Source of the DNA: Aeromonas cavernicola
GTDB taxonomy: Bacteria; Pseudomonadota; Gammaproteobacteria; Enterobacterales; Aeromonadaceae
Assembly: GCF_002795305.1 (NCBI RefSeq)
Contig: NZ_PGGC01000116.1
Span: forward strand, 1-48,855
Direction: 5' to 3'
DNA length: 48,855 nucleotides
Numbering within the stretch: the first letter of the stretch is position 1; each line of letters begins with the position of its first letter. The position numbers were made by a program, and so were the translations under genes. The notes under the pieces are model-generated. The model worked only from the letters and a program-made list of their open reading frames with translations. It did not search any database and was not told where the DNA came from. Positions 16,926 to 26,088 of the stretch are shown in pieces.

Positions 16926-17999
16926 TTAGCTGTATTTCATAAAAATGCGAGAGGTGAGATTCGTTATCAGCTGATAAGGAATCGTGCCAATAGCATCAGC
17001 CACTTGCTCCACCGGTAACCCATCACCCCATAGCACCACTTCATCACCGACTTGGTCATTTGCATCGGGTCCAAGATCGACCGTGGTCATATCCATAGAG
17101 ACGCGGCCCACTAGGGGCACTATGCGGCCATTAATGAGTACGGGAGTACCATTAGGTGCTGACCTAGGGTAGCCATCACCATAGCCGATGGCGATGACGC
17201 CGAGTCGCGTATCTCGATCTGATACCCAGTTAGCGCCATAACCAACGGGTTCACCCGCTTTATGGTGGCGCACGGCAATCAGTTGGGTTTTGAGGCTCAT
17301 TGCTGGCTGCAGGCCATAATCTGCTGCGACTGTGCTAGGAAATGGCGAAACACCATACAGGATGACCCCTGGTCGCGCCCAGTCTGCATGGGCGCTGGGC
17401 CAAGCCAGAATCGCCGCAGAGTTGGCCAGCGCTCGTTCGCCGGTTAGCTCCGTCGTCAATTGACGAAATAACGCGATCTGCTCATGGGTTGTGGCTTGCT
17501 CGCGCTCATCAGCGCGGCTGAAATGGGTCATGATATTAAACGGCTGTACCACATTCTTACATTTGGCTAGGCGCGCGATAAACTCAGGCATCTCTTCGCT
17601 GCGCACACCAAGACGGTGCATACCGGTATCAAGCTTTAGCCATGCCACGATGGGGGCAGGCAAATCGGCCTGTTCAAGTGCTTCGAGCTGCTCCCAAGTA
17701 TGTACCGCGGTTTGTAAGTTATAGAGCGCCAACATCGGCACATGATCGCGACAAAAGAAGCCTTCCAACAAGACGATCGGCTTAACCACGGCACATGAGC
17801 GGAGCATTAACGCCTCTTCGAGTCTGGCAACAGCATACGCGTCAGCATCCACCAAGGTTCGGGCGACGGGGAGTAGGCCATGACCATAGGCGTTAGCTTT
17901 GACGACGGCAATGATTTTGCTGTGAGGAGCAAGGCGTTTAATGACGGCCAGGTTATGGCGCAGGGCCGCCGTGTTGATTTGGGCTGTAGCCGCTTTCAT
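16926..17999 (-). CDS. alr: Alanine racemase
   Basis: This 357-residue enzyme interconverts L- and D-alanine for peptidoglycan synthesis, using pyridoxal phosphate. The PLP-binding lysine is Lys34 in [11 protein letters not shown], and the catalytic tyrosine is Tyr254 in VGYGANW. Other fold-type III landmarks are [20 protein letters not shown], and [12 protein letters not shown] near the end. The start ATG has AAGGGA a few bases upstream on the minus strand. It lies 61 bp downstream of dnaB on the same strand; the dnaB-alr pairing is conserved in gammaproteobacteria, and they are probably co-transcribed. Confidence 0.97.
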   Translation of the reverse strand: MKAATAQINTAALRHNLAVIKRLAPHSKIIAVVKANAYGHGLLPVARTLVDADAYAVARLEEALMLRSCAVVKPIVLLEGFFCRDHVPMLALYNLQTAVHTWEQLEALEQADLPAPIVAWLKLDTGMHRLGVRSEEMPEFIARLAKCKNVVQPFNIMTHFSRADEREQATTHEQIALFRQLTTELTGERALANSAAILAWPSAHADWARPGVILYGVSPFPSTVAADYGLQPAMSLKTQLIAVRHHKAGEPVGYGANWVSDRDTRLGVIAIGYGDGYPRSAPNGTPVLINGRIVPLVGRVSMDMTTVDLGPDANDQVGDEVVLWGDGLPVEQVADAIGTIPYQLITNLTSRIFMKYS

Positions 18000-18060
18000 G
18001 GTGTTCCCTTACGAGGACGCAGATGGAGTTACCGTCATTGATCCTGCCAAATACTGCGAT

Positions 18061-19455
18061 TCAATAGTCATCGTCAAAAGCTGGACCCGCGTAATTATCA
18101 AAACGCGAAAACTGTCCTTGAAAGGTAAGACGCACCCGTCCTATCGGACCGTTACGCTGTTTGCCGATGATGATCTCAGCAATCCCTTTGTCAGGACTAT
18201 CGTCGTGATACACCTCATCACGATAGATAAACATGATCAAGTCTGCGTCTTGCTCAATCGACCCTGATTCACGTAGATCGGAGTTAACCGGTCGCTTATC
18301 TGCCCGTTGTTCCAAGCTCCGATTAAGCTGAGAAAGCGCCACGACTGGGCACTGCAGTTCTTTTGCTAACGCTTTGAGAGAACGGGAAATTTCACCGATT
18401 TCCAAGGTTCGATTGTCAGACAACGCCGGCACCCGCATCAATTGCAGGTAGTCAACCATGATCATCGATAGCCCGCCATGCTCTCTGGCCACTCGCCGCG
18501 CCCGAGACCTTACATCGGTTGGCGTCAGGCCAGAGGCATCGTCGATGTACATTTTCCCTTTTTCAAGCAGCAGCCCCATGGTGGAGGAGAGCCGCGCCCA
18601 ATCCTCGTCGTCGAGTTGGCCGGTACGCACCTTGGTCTGGTCAATGCGTCCCACTGAGGCAAGCATACGCATGATGATCTGCTCGGAAGGCATCTCTAGG
18701 GAGAAGATCAGAACCGGTTTGTCGGCAGTCAGTGCCGCATGTTCGCACAAGTTCATGGCAAAGGTTGTTTTGCCCATGGAGGGACGAGCCGCCACGATGA
18801 TCAAATCGGATCGCTGCAGGCCTGCGGTCATCTTGTCTAGGTCGTGATAACCGCTCGATACGCCAGTGACCCCGTTGTGAGGTGTCTTGAACAGCTCCTC
18901 AATCTTGTCGACCGTCTGTTCTAAGATAAGTTTGAGCGGTTGTGGCCCCTCGTTAGCACTGGTGCGCTGCTCAGCAATTTTAAATACTTTACTTTCTGCC
19001 AGATCGAGCAGATCACCCGATGTGCGCCCTTGTGGCTCATAACCCGCTTCGACGATCTCGTTCGCCACCGAGATCATCTCCCGTACCACCGCCCGCTCCC
19101 GTACAATTTCGGCATAGGCGTTGATATTGGCTGCACTCGGGGTGTTTTTGGCGATCTCGACCAGGTAGGCAAACCCTCCAGCCTCTTCGAGCTGCTCGGA
19201 ACGTTCCAGCTCTTCTTGCAGGGTAATCAAATCGATAGGATTCCCTGCATTTGATAGCCGAGTCATCGCTTGGAAGATCAAGCGATGGGGGCGACTGTAG
19301 AAGTCTTGTTCAATAACCCGTTCGGCAACGCGATCCCAGGCGTCGTTATCAAGCATTAAGCCGCCCAGTACGGACTGTTCGGCTTCAAAAGAGTGGGGGG
19401 GAACTTTCAGCTGTTGTGTCTTGGCGTCTTTTTTCGCCGTCACTTGCTCTGCCAT
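18061..19455 (-). CDS. dnaB: Replicative DNA helicase DnaB
   Basis: This 464-residue hexameric helicase unwinds DNA ahead of the replisome and recruits primase. The N-terminal domain (PHSFEAEQSVLGGLML) precedes the RecA-like domain with Walker A ARPSMGKTT (Lys229), Walker B MIMVDYLQLM, and the conserved C-terminal RESGSIEQDADLIMFIYRDE and IIIGKQRNGP. I chose the ATG at 19455 (MAEQVTAKK) by comparison with family members; there is no strong Shine-Dalgarno and an in-frame ATG lies six bases further upstream. In many relatives rplI lies directly upstream; here about 500 bp of apparently non-coding DNA follow instead. Confidence 0.97.
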   Translation of the reverse strand: MAEQVTAKKDAKTQQLKVPPHSFEAEQSVLGGLMLDNDAWDRVAERVIEQDFYSRPHRLIFQAMTRLSNAGNPIDLITLQEELERSEQLEEAGGFAYLVEIAKNTPSAANINAYAEIVRERAVVREMISVANEIVEAGYEPQGRTSGDLLDLAESKVFKIAEQRTSANEGPQPLKLILEQTVDKIEELFKTPHNGVTGVSSGYHDLDKMTAGLQRSDLIIVAARPSMGKTTFAMNLCEHAALTADKPVLIFSLEMPSEQIIMRMLASVGRIDQTKVRTGQLDDEDWARLSSTMGLLLEKGKMYIDDASGLTPTDVRSRARRVAREHGGLSMIMVDYLQLMRVPALSDNRTLEIGEISRSLKALAKELQCPVVALSQLNRSLEQRADKRPVNSDLRESGSIEQDADLIMFIYRDEVYHDDSPDKGIAEIIIGKQRNGPIGRVRLTFQGQFSRFDNYAGPAFDDDY

Positions 19456-19966
19456 ACACATAAAACCGCAGCGGGAAGGGAGCCGCAATTTTACAAAAGA
19501 AAGCTAACCACGGCGAGCGCTATCTGGCGACTCACACCATCATAAATGGCCATATCGGGGGTTGTTTCGACTTACTCTGATTTACTTTGCTTCGCATTTT
19601 GCGTTCTTTTCGACTCAGCCGTCGGTTTTTCATATTCCATGCTCCCAAGTGGTGGCAATCAGGCCTTAGCGCTATTCCATTAGGACTATTTCAGTGGTCA
19701 CGTTGGCCCAGCGTCGTGCTCGTAATCATCAGGTATGCCATGTACGCTGCGGTTTCTGCTCGCGATGTGTGACCAGATTGACTGCGCAATGACGCCTACT
19801 GGGATAGGCTTTTAAGCAATTTGTTCATGAATAATTCATGCCATCTGTGCTATATCATGCGCGCAAGCTGCACACACATTAGGGATAAGCAGCCTGCTAT
19901 GTGCCTTGCTGAGCTTACTCACGCGTGGCATGCCCCAACCACAGACAAAGAGTGAAAAGAGTCAAA
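19456..19966. other. Divergent intergenic region dnaB / Tim44-like gene
   Basis: About 510 bases separate the two divergent starts. A short ORF at 19587-19772 (61 codons, plus strand) has no convincing ribosome site or family resemblance. The region should hold promoters for both flanking genes, but I see no consensus strong enough to place them. Confidence 0.45.
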
Positions 19967-20824
19967 ATGAAAAAGATGCTGACCCTGTTTGCCGTGATCC
20001 TGGCTATTGGCCTAGGGGCACCTCATGCCGACGCAAAGAAATTTGGCGGCGGTAAATCGTTTGGTAAAAGTTACAAAACTGCACCAACCCAGCCAGCTGC
20101 TAAGCCCGTAGACAATAAAAATCCAACCCTGAATGCGCAGACTGCGCCGAAAAAAAGTGGTCTGATGGGCGGATTGCTTGGTGGCTTGTTAGCCGGCGGG
20201 CTGTTTGCCTACTTGCTTGGCAGTGGTGCTTTTGAAGGGTTGCAAGGAATGGACTTCCTGCTGATCGCCCTGTTGGCGCTGGGCGCCGTTTTCCTGATCC
20301 GGGCGCTACGTAAGGGTAAGGTGGCCGCAGCGCAGCCACAGCAAGCCTATGCCGGTTATCAGCCGTCCCAGCACTCAGCCCCACAGCAATTTGAGCAGAG
20401 CCACGGAGCTCCCCAGGCAACAGGCTTTGCTGATAGCGACGTGCCATTTCGCTTACCGCCAGGCTTTGATATGAATGGTTTCCTATCTGGTGCTCGTGAT
20501 CACTATCGCACGTTGCAAGAGGCATGGAATAAAAATGACCTCGAAAAGGTACGCGAATATGTCAGCCCCGAACTGTTTGCTCAGTTGAGCGCAGAACGTG
20601 CAGAACTCAGTGGTGAGCAGCATACCGAGGTGATGTATGTGGATACCCAATTGGTACGTGCTGACTACGGTAGCGACTGGGCCCAAGTGAGCGTCCGTTT
20701 CAGTGGTCGTTATATGGATCGCCAAGAACAAGTCGAGGAAGATATCAAAGAGGTATGGCACCTTGAGCGTAATATAGCCCAGCAAGATGCGCCGTGGCAT
20801 ATCGTTGGTATTGAGCAGCTATAA
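19967..20824 (+). CDS. Tim44-like domain membrane protein
   Basis: This 285-residue protein starts with a signal peptide (MKKMLTLFAVILAIGLGAPHADA), then a Gly/Ser/Lys-rich linker (KKFGGGKSFGKSYKT). A glycine-rich hydrophobic segment (GLMGGLLGGLLAGGLFAYLLGSG) and a second helix (DFLLIALLALGAVFLIRAL) follow, then a Gln/Ala/Pro-rich spacer. The C-terminal 120 residues form a Tim44-like domain: PPGFDMNGFLSGARDHYRTLQEAWNKNDLEKVREYVSPELFAQL, then VMYVDTQLVRADY and EVWHLER. The family is widespread in proteobacteria as predicted inner-membrane proteins of unknown role. The ATG at 19967 is favoured over an in-frame codon at 19925 because the signal peptide begins there. A strong terminator follows. 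Confidence 0.87.
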   Translation: MKKMLTLFAVILAIGLGAPHADAKKFGGGKSFGKSYKTAPTQPAAKPVDNKNPTLNAQTAPKKSGLMGGLLGGLLAGGLFAYLLGSGAFEGLQGMDFLLIALLALGAVFLIRALRKGKVAAAQPQQAYAGYQPSQHSAPQQFEQSHGAPQATGFADSDVPFRLPPGFDMNGFLSGARDHYRTLQEAWNKNDLEKVREYVSPELFAQLSAERAELSGEQHTEVMYVDTQLVRADYGSDWAQVSVRFSGRYMDRQEQVEEDIKEVWHLERNIAQQDAPWHIVGIEQL

Positions 20825-20880
20825 CCTAGGGATGTGAGTCGCTTAAGCTCATCTAGGTCAGCCAACGTCGCGATTCCCCC

Positions 20881-20917
20881 AAAATCCTCCCGATACCTGT
20901 GTCGGGGGGATTTTTCT
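20881..20917 (+). terminator. Rho-independent terminator of the Tim44-like gene
   Basis: A twelve-base stem (20882-20893 with 20902-20913, one G-T wobble) is followed by TTTTTCTTT. Confidence 0.85.
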
Positions 20918-21045
20918 TTGGCCATCTATGCCTGGGAGATCGGCGCCAACGGGATGATCTCTTCTCCATGACAGCAGTATCAGAGTGCCTATTCGGTGAC
21001 AGTCGCGCTCACTGGTGATCCAAGCAACCTCCATAAAGGCTGCGA

Positions 21046-21378
21046 CTATTGGCATCGTTTTCTCTTCCAATTACATGACGTGGTTCAGCAAGTCCCCTAG
21101 TTGCGTCCATCGGCAATGAAAAAACGTCATGAATGGCAGGTAATTGGCTGAGTGGTTGGAAAGTACCACGACAACACGCCAACGATAGTAAGCCGACTTT
21201 GCTTGGAAACAGTCAGCGTAGCTGACCGCTATCTGATCACCTTGCTGACTCATGGGGCGCGGACGATACAGTGGGTATCAAAGTGTAAGGCTTCGTTAGT
21301 GGGCAGCCAGTCTGTTGGGGAGCCAGCCCTAACGTGACGGCGTTAGCGCAAATCAACACGATCGCTTTTGTTATCTAG
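21046..21378 (+). pseudogene. Degenerate IS110-family transposase (C-terminal half)
   Basis: Translating the plus strand in one frame from 21046 gives SLPIT-stop-RGSASPLVASIGN, then after a second stop (21130) AGNWLSGWKVPRQHANDSKPTLLGNSQR. These line up with the IS110/IS116 C-terminal domain (SIPGVGPLTASALVASIGN; AAWLGLVPRQHSTGGKPxLLGISKRG). Around 21221 the similarity moves to the +1 frame (ADRYLITLLTHGARTI, compare GDRYLRTLLIHGARAV) and then returns to the first frame at 21331 (NVTALAQINTIAFVI, compare NVAVVALANKNARIAWVL), ending at TAG 21376. Two stops and two frameshifts make it dead. No start, catalytic DEDD half or element ends are visible, so only a fragment of the element remains. Confidence 0.75.
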
Positions 21379-21542
21379 GTATTTGGCTGGGAGACAACAG
21401 AAAATTTCTCCTCGTGGGAATAGGCTCTCATTACTCCTACCGATAATTTTCCTTCTGCAAACACTCCCCCTACAGCGTTACTGCGTTTACCATAGGCATG
21501 AATTTGCCTGATGGCAGGCAGATGTAGTGAGAGGTAAATGCC

Positions 21543-22181
21543 GTGCCCACCCCGGACCGTCGCCCCCGCGGCCATAACCGACGAGCCCAACAGCGTCGCA
21601 AAAATGAGTCTCAAGTATCCCTGATGGATCGCATTAAAGCGGCCACACTACCGTTGTACCAGCGCATAAGTCAGATGATAACCCCGCATCGTCAACCGGC
21701 TTCCACCATACGGCAATGGCGCTCCCCGCTGCCCCGTTACCACGTAATAGGGCTAGCGGTGCTCTGTCCAGTGTGGCTACTGTTGATCGCATGGGATCCA
21801 ACGCCGAGCACGCCACCTGTGCCGCCTTCTGGTTCACTAAATGTACCTTTGGCAGTACCTGCTGAAGTGCCAACCACCGGTCAGCCCGATACAGCAAAAC
21901 CAGTTGAAGAGACCGTCAATGGCACTTGGCTACAACATGATGTGCTAGCCGGAGAGACGCTTTACTCTATTTTCCGCAAGTTTGAGCTGCCCGGTGCAGA
22001 ACTCAGTCGCTTGATTGCGGTAGAGGGACCTGACCGTCCACTGACTAGGCTGCAATCTGGCCACTCCGTGTTTATTTTGGTCGATACCAGCCGTCGAATA
22101 AAGCGGGTTGAAATTCGTTCATATGGCCAAGCAATCTATCGTTATGACCGTCAAGGTGAATCCTTCACCCTCAAAAATTAA
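21543..22181 (+). CDS. OapA/YtfB-family LysM-like envelope protein
   Basis: This 212-residue protein has a basic cytoplasmic start, one transmembrane helix (YHVIGLAVLCPVWLLLIAW, about 69-87), a Pro/Thr-rich periplasmic spacer, and a C-terminal OapA domain (about 126-210): NGTWLQHDVLAGETLYSIFRKFELPGAELSRLIAVEGPDRPLTRLQSGHSVFILVD. The same layout and size are seen in E. coli YtfB, which binds glycans and is linked to cell division, and in Haemophilus OapA. The GTG at 21543 has GAGAGG eight bases upstream, whereas the in-frame ATG at 21624 has no ribosome site; the shorter form remains possible. The gene begins 165 bases after the IS110 relic and ends in a strong terminator. Confidence 0.82.
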   Translation: MPTPDRRPRGHNRRAQQRRKNESQVSLMDRIKAATLPLYQRISQMITPHRQPASTIRQWRSPLPRYHVIGLAVLCPVWLLLIAWDPTPSTPPVPPSGSLNVPLAVPAEVPTTGQPDTAKPVEETVNGTWLQHDVLAGETLYSIFRKFELPGAELSRLIAVEGPDRPLTRLQSGHSVFILVDTSRRIKRVEIRSYGQAIYRYDRQGESFTLKN

Positions 22182-22182
22182 T

Positions 22183-22217
22183 AAAACGGGAGGCGTCATA
22201 CCTCCCGTTTTCCACAA
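22183..22217 (+). terminator. Rho-independent terminator of the OapA-like gene
   Basis: AAAACGGGAGG (22183-22193) pairs perfectly with CCTCCCGTTTT (22201-22211) around a seven-base loop; the hairpin begins one base after the stop codon. Confidence 0.85.
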
Positions 22218-22274
22218 ATAGGCCCATGAGTTCACAATATTTCTAGCTGATAGCCAAAATGCTATCGGGTCAAA

Positions 22275-22302
22275 TTGACAAGGATCGGTGCTAACGTACA
22301 AT
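22275..22302 (+). promoter_or_regulatory. Sigma-70 promoter of the cold-shock gene
   Basis: A consensus TTGACA (22275-22280) and TACAAT (22297-22302) are separated by 16 bases. Transcription should start near 22309, giving a 5' leader of about 135 bases before the csp start, in the range of cspA-type thermoregulated leaders. Confidence 0.75.
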
Positions 22303-22443
22303 CGTTTGTGCTTTATACAGGGATTGTTCTACGTGTTACTGGGACAGAAGAGACGTGGTCAGTCATGGGCCAACCCCTGCTTGCAAGGCAAATGCGGCCC
22401 GCACAGGGCTTAGTTTCATTTTGTTATTGATAGGATTTCGCAC

Positions 22444-22653
22444 ATGTCTGATATTCGCACCGGCCAAGTAAAATGGTTCAACGAAACCAAGGGTTTTGGC
22501 TTTATCGAGCAATCCCAAGGACCGGACGTTTTCGTTCACTTCTCCTCCATCCAAAGCGCAGGTTTTAAAACCTTGGCAGAAGGCCAAAAAGTCCAGTTTA
22601 CTGTGACCCAAGGCCAAAAAGGCCCGCAGGCTGAAAACGTCACACTGATCTAG
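22444..22653 (+). CDS. Cold-shock protein (CspA family)
   Basis: This 69-residue single-domain protein is a CspA-type nucleic-acid chaperone that melts RNA structure at low temperature or in growth transitions. RNP1 is KGFGFI and RNP2 is VFVHFS; the opening [16 protein letters not shown] and the ending [10 protein letters not shown] are standard. AGGA precedes the ATG. A strong promoter lies upstream, with a long leader that in E. coli cspA acts as an RNA thermosensor; whether this copy is cold-induced cannot be told from sequence alone. A strong terminator follows about 85 bases after the stop. Confidence 0.95.
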   Translation: MSDIRTGQVKWFNETKGFGFIEQSQGPDVFVHFSSIQSAGFKTLAEGQKVQFTVTQGQKGPQAENVTLI

Positions 22654-22736
22654 TCCATGTTGATGGAGCGCTAGGAGGAGCCTAAGTCTTAATACCACTT
22701 GGCTAACGATCCATTGACCGTTCCTTTTGATGTGTG

Positions 22737-22772
22737 AAAATCCGAAACCTATTGATTGGTTTCGGATTTTTT
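22737..22772 (+). terminator. Rho-independent terminator of the cold-shock gene
   Basis: A thirteen-base perfect stem (22737-22749 with 22758-22770) with an eight-base loop runs into six T. Confidence 0.88.
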
Positions 22773-22998
22773 ATGAGCCTCATTTGGACACCCGATGCTT
22801 CTAGCTGCACCGTTGCCAAGACCACCTCGTTCCAGTCACTGCCGAGCTGACTGTAGGCCATATCTGTGCCCTTGCGTTTTCCGGCGGCACCTTGGCACTG
22901 CTGTTCCCCGGTAGCCTAAATCAACGATCGCCCATTCAAGCGACTGCCTACTAACTGACGTCGTGCCTTTGACAACTGACCTGCTACCACCAACAACA

Positions 22999-23026
22999 AT
23001 GCCAGTCAGATTGCTCTGACTGGCAT
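22999..23026 (-). terminator. Probable ompA terminator (minus strand)
   Basis: ATGCCAGTCAGA pairs perfectly with TCTGACTGGCAT (loop of four). On the minus strand it is followed by a T-rich stretch (TGTTGTTGG) and lies 63 bases after the ompA stop. Confidence 0.7.
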
Positions 23027-23088
23027 CACGCTACTTGGTTGCTATGGCTGGGGATACAGCCGGGGTTGCCCTAGTTTGAGGTAGGATC

Positions 23089-24126
23089 TTACTCCTGCAC
23101 CTCAGACACCCCTTCCACCTTCACATCCACACGGCGGTCAGGTGCTAGGCAGACAATCAACTCACGCTTAGATTGGCTAACACACTTATCACCGGTGACT
23201 GGGGATGACTTGCCACGGCCTTCTACATTGATCTTGCTGGCCGGAATCCCTTTGCTCACCAGATAATCCGCCACAGTTTGGGCGCGTTGCTCGGAAAGCT
23301 TTTGGTTATACCCTTCTGAGCCAATCCGGTCAGTATGACCAATCACCGTTGCTACGCCGTCTTTAGGCCGCGCTTCTTTGACTTGGCTGTAGAGGGAGTC
23401 CAGTGCCTCGGAGGCTGCAGGCTTGAGGGTGGCTTTATTAAAATCAAACAGCACATCTGAGCTGAGGGTGAACTGTTTTTCTACCACTACCGGCTCAGGG
23501 GCTGGTGCGGGAGCTGGGGCTGGTGCAACGGGAGCAACCTGGCCAAAACGGTAGACCGCTGCCAGCGAGAGCAGGCCATTGTCCATCCGCAAACCAATAT
23601 CATCACGGCTGCCATAGGGGCTTGAGTATTGATACTCCAGCCGTGCAGCCCAGTCACGGTTCAAGGCATACTCAGCCCCTAATGCGCCTACCACCACAAA
23701 GCGGCTATCACTGTCGAACGCTTCGCTATCAACCCAGCCATAACCGCCACCTAAACGGCCATAGAGATCAATACCGTCAGTCACTGGGAAGCCTAGCTTC
23801 AGGGTCAGCTGAGCAAGCTGCGCTTTCACCTCATCACTAAATGCTGATGCAGTGAGATTGTTCACTGCATCGTATTTGTATTTACCCAGATAGTCATAGC
23901 CCAGCTCTAGGCCGAGGTTTTGGTTGATTTGGTAGCCAGCAAATGCACCCGCTCCTAGGGCATCATTGGTTTCATTGCCAATGGTCATGCTGTTACTTTC
24001 ATCAACGCCATAGAAGTTGGACCACCCCAGCTTGGCACCACCGTACCAAGTGTTGTCTTGGCCAGCAGCTTGGGCATTCGTCGCTATCAAACCGGTCACG
24101 AGTAAAGCAATTAGTGATTTTTTCAT
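23089..24126 (-). CDS. ompA: OmpA-family outer membrane protein
   Basis: This 345-residue protein has a signal peptide (MKKSLIALLVTGLIATNAQA), an eight-stranded beta-barrel domain (about 22-195, opening NTWYGGAKLGWSNFYG), an Ala-Pro hinge (APAPAPAPEPV) and a C-terminal OmpA domain that grips peptidoglycan (LSSDVLFDFNKATLKP, then VIGHTDRIGSEGYNQKLSEQRA). The Cys pair in DKCVSQSKRELIVCL is the usual disulphide of this domain. AAGAG precedes the ATG. Aeromonas often carries two tandem ompA genes; only one is present here. The 257-bp AT-rich region upstream should hold its promoter. Confidence 0.96.
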   Translation of the reverse strand: MKKSLIALLVTGLIATNAQAAGQDNTWYGGAKLGWSNFYGVDESNSMTIGNETNDALGAGAFAGYQINQNLGLELGYDYLGKYKYDAVNNLTASAFSDEVKAQLAQLTLKLGFPVTDGIDLYGRLGGGYGWVDSEAFDSDSRFVVVGALGAEYALNRDWAARLEYQYSSPYGSRDDIGLRMDNGLLSLAAVYRFGQVAPVAPAPAPAPAPEPVVVEKQFTLSSDVLFDFNKATLKPAASEALDSLYSQVKEARPKDGVATVIGHTDRIGSEGYNQKLSEQRAQTVADYLVSKGIPASKINVEGRGKSSPVTGDKCVSQSKRELIVCLAPDRRVDVKVEGVSEVQE

Positions 24127-24383
24127 CTCTTAGCCTCTGCAACTTTATGTAGGAAGGTTGATTGATATCACTCTACCTTCTAAGCACCCACGTTAAACAA
24201 TGCTAAACGCATATCAACGTTAGTCTATTTTCAAGTGTTTGATATCAATTAACAAAAAACACCATATCGTAAATTTGTTTACAAACACAGCAACAAATTT
24301 CTGAATTGAGCGTGTGGAGTTAACAAATCAATAGCCCAAATGCAGATTCGGGCGAAAACACCTCCCATTACCGATCGCTTACT

Positions 24384-25412
24384 TCAGGAGCGACGAGGAA
24401 GAAATTCGTAGTACTGCTCCATAAACTGAGCCACCCGCTGCCCCAACGCCTTATGTACAGTGACGGTGGGATGAACTTGATCCCAAAACATGTGCTCATT
24501 GCAGTTGGGTGCGATAGCACGGCGAGTAGCCTGAGGCTTGACCACGGTTTGCGCCAACAGCGGGTTACCCGCAATGGCTCGCTGCTCCGGCAAGGTCAAT
24601 GGCAAATGAGTCGCCGTTGCGGCCGTGGTGCGCGAGAACGGGGTCCACCAGTAACTGCCGTCATAACAGGCATGTTGGGTATCACTTAAGCCAAATTGCT
24701 GCGGGTTTTGCATCATTTCATCAAACTGCTGGTCCACCGCAAACAGTTTCACAATATTCAGCGGCGCAAGTTCACGGGTGAGATTGAGCAGTCGCTGGTT
24801 ATGGTAACGGCTCACTTGGCGCATCGACTCCACGATCTTCATACTCACCGCCGACGGCGTGCGTGACAGATCTGGCAGATTCAGCAGCACGATATGCTTG
24901 GCCCCATTAAGAACCAATCGATTAGCCGCTAACCGTATCGTGGTGATCACTCGATCGACATCACGGTTTTTTGTCCAGCCATAAGCCAGATAGTCATTAG
25001 CGCCAACCCAGATCACCACCACATCATCAGGACGGAATTTATCCTTGTTCAAAAACTGACTGATTTCGTAATCAAGGTTATTGATCACCTGATATTTAGG
25101 GTCCCATGCCCAAATATTGCCCCATCCTAATTTGTTATAGGCAACTGCCGTCGCTCCTCCCTCAGCCTCATTTGCCAATAGCAGCCCAGGGAAATAGTCA
25201 TCACGTAAGTGCTCCAGCCAGACGGGGCCATTACTGAATCGTCCGTTGTAATAGGGGGGGCTGGAGGGCAGGTAGCCCTTCATTTTTTGATACATTTTGC
25301 CGGTATCAGAGAGGCTATCGCCAAACATCACAATCCGAGAAAAAGCCGGACGATCCACTGCCTGCACGCTCAGAGCAAACAATCCCAACAAACAGATAAG
25401 CCATTGCTTCAT
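24384..25412 (-). CDS. plaC: Secreted glycerophospholipid-cholesterol acyltransferase / lipase (GDSL)
   Basis: This 342-residue protein closely matches the secreted Aeromonas GCAT (PlaC/SatA), which cleaves phospholipids and transfers acyl chains to cholesterol; in A. hydrophila it leaves the cell by the type II pathway. The signal peptide is MKQWLICLLGLFALSVQA. The GDSL block IVMFGDSLSDTG holds the nucleophile Ser33; GAND carries the oxyanion Asn; DQVHPT near the end gives the catalytic Asp and His. Two cysteines (HACYDG and APNCNEH) bracket a variable loop where the A. hydrophila enzyme is nicked by protease for activation. The start at 25412 is preferred over 25463 because GAGGAA precedes it and the signal peptide begins there. 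Confidence 0.94.
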   Translation of the reverse strand: MKQWLICLLGLFALSVQAVDRPAFSRIVMFGDSLSDTGKMYQKMKGYLPSSPPYYNGRFSNGPVWLEHLRDDYFPGLLLANEAEGGATAVAYNKLGWGNIWAWDPKYQVINNLDYEISQFLNKDKFRPDDVVVIWVGANDYLAYGWTKNRDVDRVITTIRLAANRLVLNGAKHIVLLNLPDLSRTPSAVSMKIVESMRQVSRYHNQRLLNLTRELAPLNIVKLFAVDQQFDEMMQNPQQFGLSDTQHACYDGSYWWTPFSRTTAATATHLPLTLPEQRAIAGNPLLAQTVVKPQATRRAIAPNCNEHMFWDQVHPTVTVHKALGQRVAQFMEQYYEFLPRRS

Positions 25413-25654
25413 ATCAAGTTCCTCATCTATCGAGCAGATAAAGTCGGCCAAGAGACCCGCCACTCATACCAAGATGGGCCACCTTAGTATCAGCTATCAC
25501 CGTTCAAAAAAGCCCCATACGAATAACACACTATCGACCCGAGTGAAACGTGCCGCCGTCATCCAGAACAGTGCTCAACCAGCCTATTTCACATTTTTTT
25601 CACACGTGTTCCGTCACCATGATCGAATATCACAACCATAAACAGGAGCATGAA

Positions 25655-26041
25655 ATGAACAAGGCAAGTACAAGCATCATCGGATTGTTGACCCTGATGT
25701 CAGTGTCCTCTTTCGCTATCGCAGCCTATACCGGCACTCAGGATCAAAACTCAGTCTCTGTGGCGCAGCTAAAAGACTTGGCCGATGACAGCTGGGCCAC
25801 CTTGGAAGGGAAGCTAGTTAAGCATCTAGGCGGAGAAAACTACCTGTTCCGTGATGCCAGCGGAGAAGTGGAAGTGGAAGTTGATCAAAAGGTATGGCGC
25901 GGCATTGAAGTTGGGCCAGATGACCTGATCCGGATCCGTGGGGAAGTCGACCACAGCTGGAACAAAACCGAAGTTGAAGTTGACTCATTGGAGAAAGTGG
26001 GTGCAACTGCCCCCAACAAGGGTGGCTTCGTCGCCAAATAA
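25655..26041 (+). CDS. YgiW/YdeI-family OB-fold stress protein (NirD-like)
   Basis: This 128-residue periplasmic protein has a signal peptide (MNKASTSIIGLLTLMSVSSFAIA) followed by a bacterial OB-fold: VAQLKDLADDSWATLEGKLVKHLGGENYLFRDASGEVEVEVDQKVWRGIEVGPDDLIRIRGEVDHSWNKTEVEVDSLEKV. This is the pattern of YgiW, YdeI and VisP, proteins linked to resistance to oxidative stress, cadmium or cationic peptides. AGGAG lies six bases before the ATG. It is divergent from the acyltransferase gene and probably shares its regulatory region. A strong terminator follows. Confidence 0.88.
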   Translation: MNKASTSIIGLLTLMSVSSFAIAAYTGTQDQNSVSVAQLKDLADDSWATLEGKLVKHLGGENYLFRDASGEVEVEVDQKVWRGIEVGPDDLIRIRGEVDHSWNKTEVEVDSLEKVGATAPNKGGFVAK

Positions 26042-26088
26042 TCCCCCAGTCAACCACTGCTCAAGATAACGTGCTTGGCCAATGGATT

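Noticed and set aside
19587-19772. 61-codon plus-strand ORF between dnaB and the Tim44-like gene
   Set aside because: No ribosome site and no recognisable homology; length is expected by chance.
24127-24383. ArcA-like GTTAATTGAT on the minus strand upstream of ompA
   Set aside because: A single short near-match in AT-rich DNA is not enough to call a site.
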